DNA from: UTBCD1 sp035545755
GTDB taxonomy: Bacteria; Bacteroidota; Bacteroidia; Chitinophagales; Chitinophagaceae
Direction: 5' to 3'
Length of the DNA stretch: 64,000 bases
NCBI GenBank assembly: GCA_035545755.1
Contig: DASZXQ010000092.1
Coordinates: forward strand, 1-64,000
Both the position numbers and the translations under genes were made by a program. Below the pieces are notes generated by a model. It was not told the origin of the DNA and searched no databases. It saw nothing but the letters and a program-made list of their open reading frames with translations. This document shows, in pieces, positions 60,074 through 64,000 of the stretch (the first letter of the stretch is position 1; each line of letters starts with the position of its first letter).

Positions 60074-61273
60074 TTAAGGAAGGTTAGAATAACCATGGCG
60101 CATTTTCCAGAGAAAGTATTTTTCCAAAAGCACTTTAGTAAAATCATAGAATACGTTGGGCAGCATGATGGCAAATTTCCTGGGTTTAAAAAGGTGATTG
60201 GAAAAGATCAGTACTTCTTTCTTACCGGCATCCATCACGCACAAGCCGGGTATTTCACCCCATGTTTTTGATTTAAGTTTGCTTTCGCCTTTGACGACTC
60301 TTACAATATTTTCTGCAACTATTTTTCCTGTTTCATCGCTGGGATAACCGGTTTTCGGTACAGCATAAGGCACTTTTTCGGCAGTGAATGGTGCAGGAAC
60401 ATTTACTGTCAATCCCGCTGCCCATACATTTTTATATTTTTTGTGTTGGTAAGTACCGTCCACATCCAGGAATCCATTAGCCATTGCATCCAGTTTCGGA
60501 GAGTTTTTAATAAAATCAACACCAATAAAAGGAGGCATCAGCATCACAAATTTTGTTTCAATAGTTTCTCCGTTGGTCAATTTGATATTGCTGGCGGTTA
60601 CTTCCTCCACACCGACTTGTGTACGGTAATGAATATTGAACATTTTCATAAAGGCTTTCAGCATAGCTTCACCGCCGGGCATTCCATCTATTCCAAAATG
60701 GCCGAGGTAATCTTCGGGAGTGATCCAATACAGGTCAACTTTCTTACGGATGTTTTGTTCTCTTAACCATTTTTCTATGTTGAATAAAAATTCATAGGCA
60801 GCTCCCATACAGCCGGCATTTTGAGTGGCGCCGACTACGATAGGTCCGGGATCTTGTTTAAATGCTTCCAGTTTTTCTCTTATTTTCATAGCACCTACGG
60901 GAGTGCCAATGTAATAACTGTGTTCTCTTACCCCGGGGGCAATATCAAAATTTACTTTTGGGCCGGTAGAAATAACCAATTCATCGTATTCAAATTCGCC
61001 TTTTTCAGTATAAACAATTTGTTTGTCCGGGTCTACATTTAAAGCGGTGGTACGAACAAAGTTCACGCCTTTTCTTTCCAGAACAGAGCGACGGGGAATG
61101 CTGATATCACTGACATCTCTTCTTTTAAACGGAACCCATATTAATGAAGGGATATACAGGAAATCTTCATTCCTGTCAATGACTGTTATTTCAGCCCGGC
61201 CCTTTAATTTTCTTTTTAATTGGAGTGCCGCAGTGAATCCTGCAAAATTTCCTCCGATGACCAAGATTTTCAT
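60074..61273 (-). CDS. SQR-like FAD-dependent oxidoreductase
   Basis: A 399-residue flavoprotein of the sulfide:quinone reductase / flavocytochrome c dehydrogenase group. The FAD motif GGNFAGFTAALQLKRKL is at the N-terminus, followed by ISTGPKVNFDIAPGV and NVWAAGLTVNVPAPFT. Cys residues are seen in NAGCMGAAYEFLF and PGLCVMDAG, two of the positions used in SQR catalysis. The third Cys is not obvious, so sulfide oxidation is possible but unproven. A C-terminal amphipathic helix would attach it to the membrane. It stands alone. Confidence 0.8.
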   Translation of the reverse strand: MKILVIGGNFAGFTAALQLKRKLKGRAEITVIDRNEDFLYIPSLIWVPFKRRDVSDISIPRRSVLERKGVNFVRTTALNVDPDKQIVYTEKGEFEYDELVISTGPKVNFDIAPGVREHSYYIGTPVGAMKIREKLEAFKQDPGPIVVGATQNAGCMGAAYEFLFNIEKWLREQNIRKKVDLYWITPEDYLGHFGIDGMPGGEAMLKAFMKMFNIHYRTQVGVEEVTASNIKLTNGETIETKFVMLMPPFIGVDFIKNSPKLDAMANGFLDVDGTYQHKKYKNVWAAGLTVNVPAPFTAEKVPYAVPKTGYPSDETGKIVAENIVRVVKGESKLKSKTWGEIPGLCVMDAGKKEVLIFSNHLFKPRKFAIMLPNVFYDFTKVLLEKYFLWKMRHGYSNLP

Positions 61274-61494
61274 AATTCAGAATTTATAGTTGAATGAATG
61301 TTTTGTTTTATGATGTAAAATTACTTCCGGCATTCAGCACGGTGATTGACGACAGGGCTAACACGGTATGATAGTTATTTAAAAAAAGCTGATGAAAATC
61401 AGGGAAACGGTTTAGAAAAGTTAACCCTTACAATTTTAGGCCGTTTACCAATAAAGATGGGAGTAACAAATGTTACACAATGAAACTAATTACA

Positions 61495-61719
61495 TTAAAA
61501 AAAGCGTCGGATCACTGCGACAATAGCTGTGATCAGTAGACTTAATAAGATCATGGTAGTAATGGGAAAATAAAAACGAAAGTTTTCTTTTTCGATCCGG
61601 ATGTCTCCTGGCAAACGGCCGATCCAATGCAGTTTATCATGAAAAAAATAAATGATCACCCCAGCCAGGAGCAGCAATACTCCAGCAATTATCAGGTATT
61701 TACCGGTTTCGCTATCCAT
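61495..61719 (-). CDS. Small DUF2905 membrane protein
   Basis: A 74-residue protein with two membrane helices: GKYLIIAGVLLLLAGVIIYFF, the short loop HDKLHWIGRLPGDIRIEKENFRFYFPI typical of DUF2905, and TTMILLSLLITAIVAVIRRFF. Function is unknown. The ATG at 61719 starts the family-typical sequence; the frame up to 61788 is probably not used. It is divergent from recA. Confidence 0.8.
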   Translation of the reverse strand: MDSETGKYLIIAGVLLLLAGVIIYFFHDKLHWIGRLPGDIRIEKENFRFYFPITTMILLSLLITAIVAVIRRFF

Positions 61720-61866
61720 ATTATCAGAAGTGAGCCTAAAAATACAAAGCCTTTTCCTGAAACCCGGTTCAGCAAAAAAATATTCCAAAAATAATTAGCT
61801 TGTGATTGCTAAATCATTTAGCTTTGTTGCCCGGCTGAAATTTTTTACCCGACAATCGCTAAAAGT

Positions 61867-61874
61867 TATCTTTG
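61867..61874 (+). promoter_or_regulatory. -7 box four bases before the recA start codon
   Basis: TATCTTTG matches TAnnTTTG exactly, a T run (61841-61846) sits 20 nt upstream in place of TTTG, and the box ends 4 nt before the ATG at 61879, fitting a leaderless transcript. Confidence 0.5.
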
Positions 61875-61878
61875 AAAT

Positions 61879-62925
61879 ATGTCAAAAACTATTAAACCCG
61901 AAAAAACCACAGATATGTCAAATAATACTAACAACGAAAAGCTAAAAGCATTAAAGCTGACGATGGACAAGATCGAAAAAGATTTTGGCAAAGGCAGTGT
62001 CATGATGATGAATGAAAAAGGCGAGCAGCAAATGGAAGTGGTTTCCACCGGCTCGATAGGATTGGATATTGCGTTAGGGATTGGTGGACTTCCGAGAGGA
62101 AGAGTGGTTGAGATCTATGGCCCGGAATCTTCCGGTAAAACAACTATTGCCACGCATGTCATTGCCGAAGCACAAAAGAAAGGCGGCATGTGCGCCATCA
62201 TTGATGCCGAACATGCATTTGACAGCACCTATGCTCAAAAACTCGGTGTGGATGTAGATAACCTGCTGATCTCTCAACCGGATTATGGTGAGCAAGCTTT
62301 GGAGATTGCCGATCGCTTGATTCTTTCCGGTGCTTTGGATGTTGTGGTTATTGACTCTGTTGCAGCACTGGTTCCCAAAGGAGAATTGGAAGGTGAAATG
62401 GGTGACAGCAAAATGGGATTACAGGCCAGGTTGATGAGCCAGGCATTGCGCAAACTCACTGCTACTATTTCTAAAACAAATACCATTTGCATTTTCATTA
62501 ACCAGTTGAGAGAAAAGATCGGTGTGATGTTCGGCAATCCCGAAACTACAACAGGTGGTAATGCTTTGAAATTTTATGCCTCAGTTCGTCTTGATATCCG
62601 CCGCATGGCGCAAATAAAAGATGGCGAAGAAGCAATAGGAAACAGGGTGAAAGTAAAAGTGGTAAAGAATAAAGTGGCTCCTCCTTTCCGCTCTGCTGAA
62701 TTTGATATCATTTTTGGAGAAGGGATTTCCAAAACCGGCGAAATATTAGACCTCGGCGTAGAGTTGGGTATCGTTCAAAAAAGCGGAAGCTGGTTCAGCT
62801 ATAATAATGACAAACTGGGACAGGGCCGTGATGCCGTGAGACAATTATTGCTGGATAATCCCGAACTCTCCAATGAAATTGAAACAAAGATCCGGGAGAA
62901 GATCAAAGAGTCGCAAGCCGTATAG
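61879..62925 (+). CDS. recA: Recombinase RecA
   Basis: A 348-residue RecA: a start with MDKIEKDFGKGSVMMMNEKG, then Walker A GPESSGKTTIA, Walker B VVVIDSVAALVPK, loop L1 EGEMGDSKMGLQARLMSQA, loop L2 ending NPETTTGGNALKFYAS and KVKVVKNKVAPPFR. Length is typical. It carries out homologous recombination and SOS-linked LexA cleavage in the cytoplasm. The N-terminus has a ~20-residue low-complexity lead; an ATG at 61915 (MSNNTN) is a possible alternative start. A perfect terminator follows. Confidence 0.97.
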   Translation: MSKTIKPEKTTDMSNNTNNEKLKALKLTMDKIEKDFGKGSVMMMNEKGEQQMEVVSTGSIGLDIALGIGGLPRGRVVEIYGPESSGKTTIATHVIAEAQKKGGMCAIIDAEHAFDSTYAQKLGVDVDNLLISQPDYGEQALEIADRLILSGALDVVVIDSVAALVPKGELEGEMGDSKMGLQARLMSQALRKLTATISKTNTICIFINQLREKIGVMFGNPETTTGGNALKFYASVRLDIRRMAQIKDGEEAIGNRVKVKVVKNKVAPPFRSAEFDIIFGEGISKTGEILDLGVELGIVQKSGSWFSYNNDKLGQGRDAVRQLLLDNPELSNEIETKIREKIKESQAV

Positions 62926-62952
62926 TCCTGAAAAGATGTGTTAGTACATACA

Positions 62953-62982
62953 GCCGTTCGCCTCATGCGAACGGTTTTTTTA
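62953..62982 (+). terminator. Rho-independent terminator after recA
   Basis: Stem CCGTTCG / CGAACGG with a 7-nt loop followed by a long T run, about 28 nt past the recA stop. Confidence 0.85.
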
Positions 62983-63022
62983 TTATCTTTTCTAAATTCA
63001 TGTATCTCTAAAAATTGAATTT

Positions 63023-63475
63023 ATGAATACAAGAAAACTGGCTGCACAAAAAAGAATTGCTTTGGTAGCACATGACAATAAGAAAAGTGAATTAATGGAA
63101 TGGGCAGTTTATAATAGAAGCGCTCTTGGCCGGCACTCGTTATTTGCCACGGGAACAACAGGTAATTTGCTGGAAGCAACGTTAAAACTCCCCATAAAAA
63201 AATTATTAAGCGGGCCGTTGGGCGGTGATCAGCAGGTAGGCGCTAAAATAGCGGAAGGAGAATTAGATGTATTAATATTCTTCTGGGACCCGATGGAAGC
63301 GCAGCCACATGATCCCGATATCAAAGCATTGCTTCGTGTAGCCGTCACCTGGAATATTCCTATTGCTTGCGATCGGGCAACAGCCGATTTTTTATTGACA
63401 TCTCCATTAATGCATCAGGACTATGAAACATTGCTGACAGATTATTCTACGTACATAAATAGAAAACTCAAGTAA
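63023..63475 (+). CDS. mgsA: Methylglyoxal synthase
   Basis: A 150-residue enzyme turning dihydroxyacetone phosphate into methylglyoxal and phosphate. Motifs are RIALVAHDNKKSELMEW, FATGTTGNLLEATL with the phosphate-binding T-G-T-T-G, LSGPLGGDQQVGAKIAEG with the catalytic Asp69, and FFWDPMEAQPHDPDIKALLR with His96. Length is family-typical. Its stop overlaps the start of the GNAT gene by one base (TAATG). Confidence 0.95.
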   Translation: MNTRKLAAQKRIALVAHDNKKSELMEWAVYNRSALGRHSLFATGTTGNLLEATLKLPIKKLLSGPLGGDQQVGAKIAEGELDVLIFFWDPMEAQPHDPDIKALLRVAVTWNIPIACDRATADFLLTSPLMHQDYETLLTDYSTYINRKLK

Positions 63476-63978
63476 TGAAAGTGCAATTAAGAGAATGGAG
63501 GATAGAAGAAGTGGAATTGATGGCGAAACTTGCCAACAACAAAAAGATCGCTGATAACATGAGGGACCTTTTTCCAAATCCATATAGTATCAGCGATGCC
63601 ATGAAATGGATCAACTCCAATGAAAATCAAAAACCTCCAACCACTTTTGCGATAGAAGTGGACGGAGCGTTTGCCGGTGGCTGCGGTATTCATCCAAAAG
63701 AGGATGTTTATAGATGTTCTGCAGAGATCGGCTATTGGATCGCTGAACCTTTCTGGGGAAAAGGCATTGCTACAGAAGCGGTAAAACAATTATTGGAAAA
63801 AACTATCCCTCATTTCCCGAATATTGTCCGCTTGTTTGCAGAAGTGTTTGATTATAATAAAGCTTCTATGCGGGTGCTGGAGAAAAATGGATTTCATTTA
63901 GAAAGTATCCGTAAGAAAGCAGTGATAAAGAATAATGTAGTGATGGATGATTATGTATGGGTGAAATTGTTGAAATAA
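63475..63978 (+). CDS. GNAT family N-acetyltransferase, RimJ/RimL type
   Basis: A 167-residue acetyltransferase: VQLREWRIEEVELMAKLAN at the N-terminus, FAIEVDGAFAGGCGIHP, GYWIAEPFWGKGIATEAVKQLLE, which is the acetyl-CoA-binding motif, and LFAEVFDYNKASMRVLEKNGF. The pattern is that of the RimJ/RimL group, which acetylates protein N-termini or small amines. It overlaps the mgsA stop by one base (TAATG), so it is co-translated with it. Confidence 0.88.
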   Translation: MKVQLREWRIEEVELMAKLANNKKIADNMRDLFPNPYSISDAMKWINSNENQKPPTTFAIEVDGAFAGGCGIHPKEDVYRCSAEIGYWIAEPFWGKGIATEAVKQLLEKTIPHFPNIVRLFAEVFDYNKASMRVLEKNGFHLESIRKKAVIKNNVVMDDYVWVKLLK

Positions 63979-64000
63979 GAGTGGCCGCGAATTGTACTAA

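Noticed and set aside
1..64000. CRISPR array, tRNA, rRNA, insertion sequence or prophage
   Set aside because: No regularly spaced repeats, tRNA arm patterns, rRNA segments, transposase or phage structural genes were recognised on either strand.

Overview
The window looks like ordinary chromosome of a Bacteroidota bacterium, most likely family Chitinophagaceae. The evidence is moderate A+T content, sparse Shine-Dalgarno sites, TAnnTTTG-type -7 promoter boxes, a GldE-like CBS protein, many families typical of the phylum (PepSY-like, DUF2911, head-GIN/DUF2807, TIGR02757, HExxH zinc metalloprotease with long N-terminal domain) and the housekeeping genes gmk, tatC, rpiB, lysS, coaX, typA, recA and mgsA. 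No tRNA, rRNA, CRISPR array, transposase or prophage was seen.

Layout. 1-2.2 kb is accessory: an HTH regulator, then two A+T-rich orphan genes each followed by the same 62-bp repeat, which looks like a small cassette array. 2.7-5.2 kb is a GH95 fucosidase-type gene broken by one in-frame TGA. 5.2-10.3 kb carries gmk, a GldE/CorC-like protein, tatC, rpiB and an M28 peptidase. 10.5-18.2 kb has a deoxyhypusine-synthase-like enzyme, three PepSY-like secreted paralogues of identical length, an SdpR/SdpI-type pair with a visible operator, two tandem DUF2911 genes and asnB. 18.5-22.2 kb has a Cys/Met-metabolism PLP enzyme, a frameshifted small membrane gene coupled to a TIGR02757 gene, a DinB protein and a fatty-acid-hydroxylase-like enzyme.

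22.2-28.7 kb is a carbohydrate locus. A secreted GH9 glycosidase fused to a NodB-type deacetylase is transcribed divergently from a ROK sugar kinase, an MFS transporter, a SIS-domain protein and an FAH-family enzyme. Together they read as a release, uptake and phosphorylation route for one saccharide. 28.8-32.3 kb holds envelope and stress-type proteins. 32.4-39.8 kb has two tandem paralogous HTH regulators facing a six-gene operon (small protein, DUF6134-like, CPBP protease-like, extended SDR, classical SDR, sterol-desaturase/hydroxylase-like), which I read as an uncharacterised lipid or small-molecule modification system. This is the best candidate here for an undescribed system.

39.9-64 kb returns to core functions: lysS, a helical-repeat protein, an SDR, an aldo/keto reductase, an envelope block (lptC, coaX, LON-domain protein, GT2 glycosyltransferase, O-antigen-ligase-like protein), meaB, a CDGSH Fe-S protein, a large secreted metalloprotease, a TPR protein, typA, an alpha/beta hydrolase, an SQR-like flavoprotein, recA, mgsA and a GNAT acetyltransferase. 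Several genes (recA, the 22.1-kb hydroxylase, the GldE-like gene, gmk) have a -7-like box ending only 3-4 nt before the start codon, which points to leaderless transcripts.
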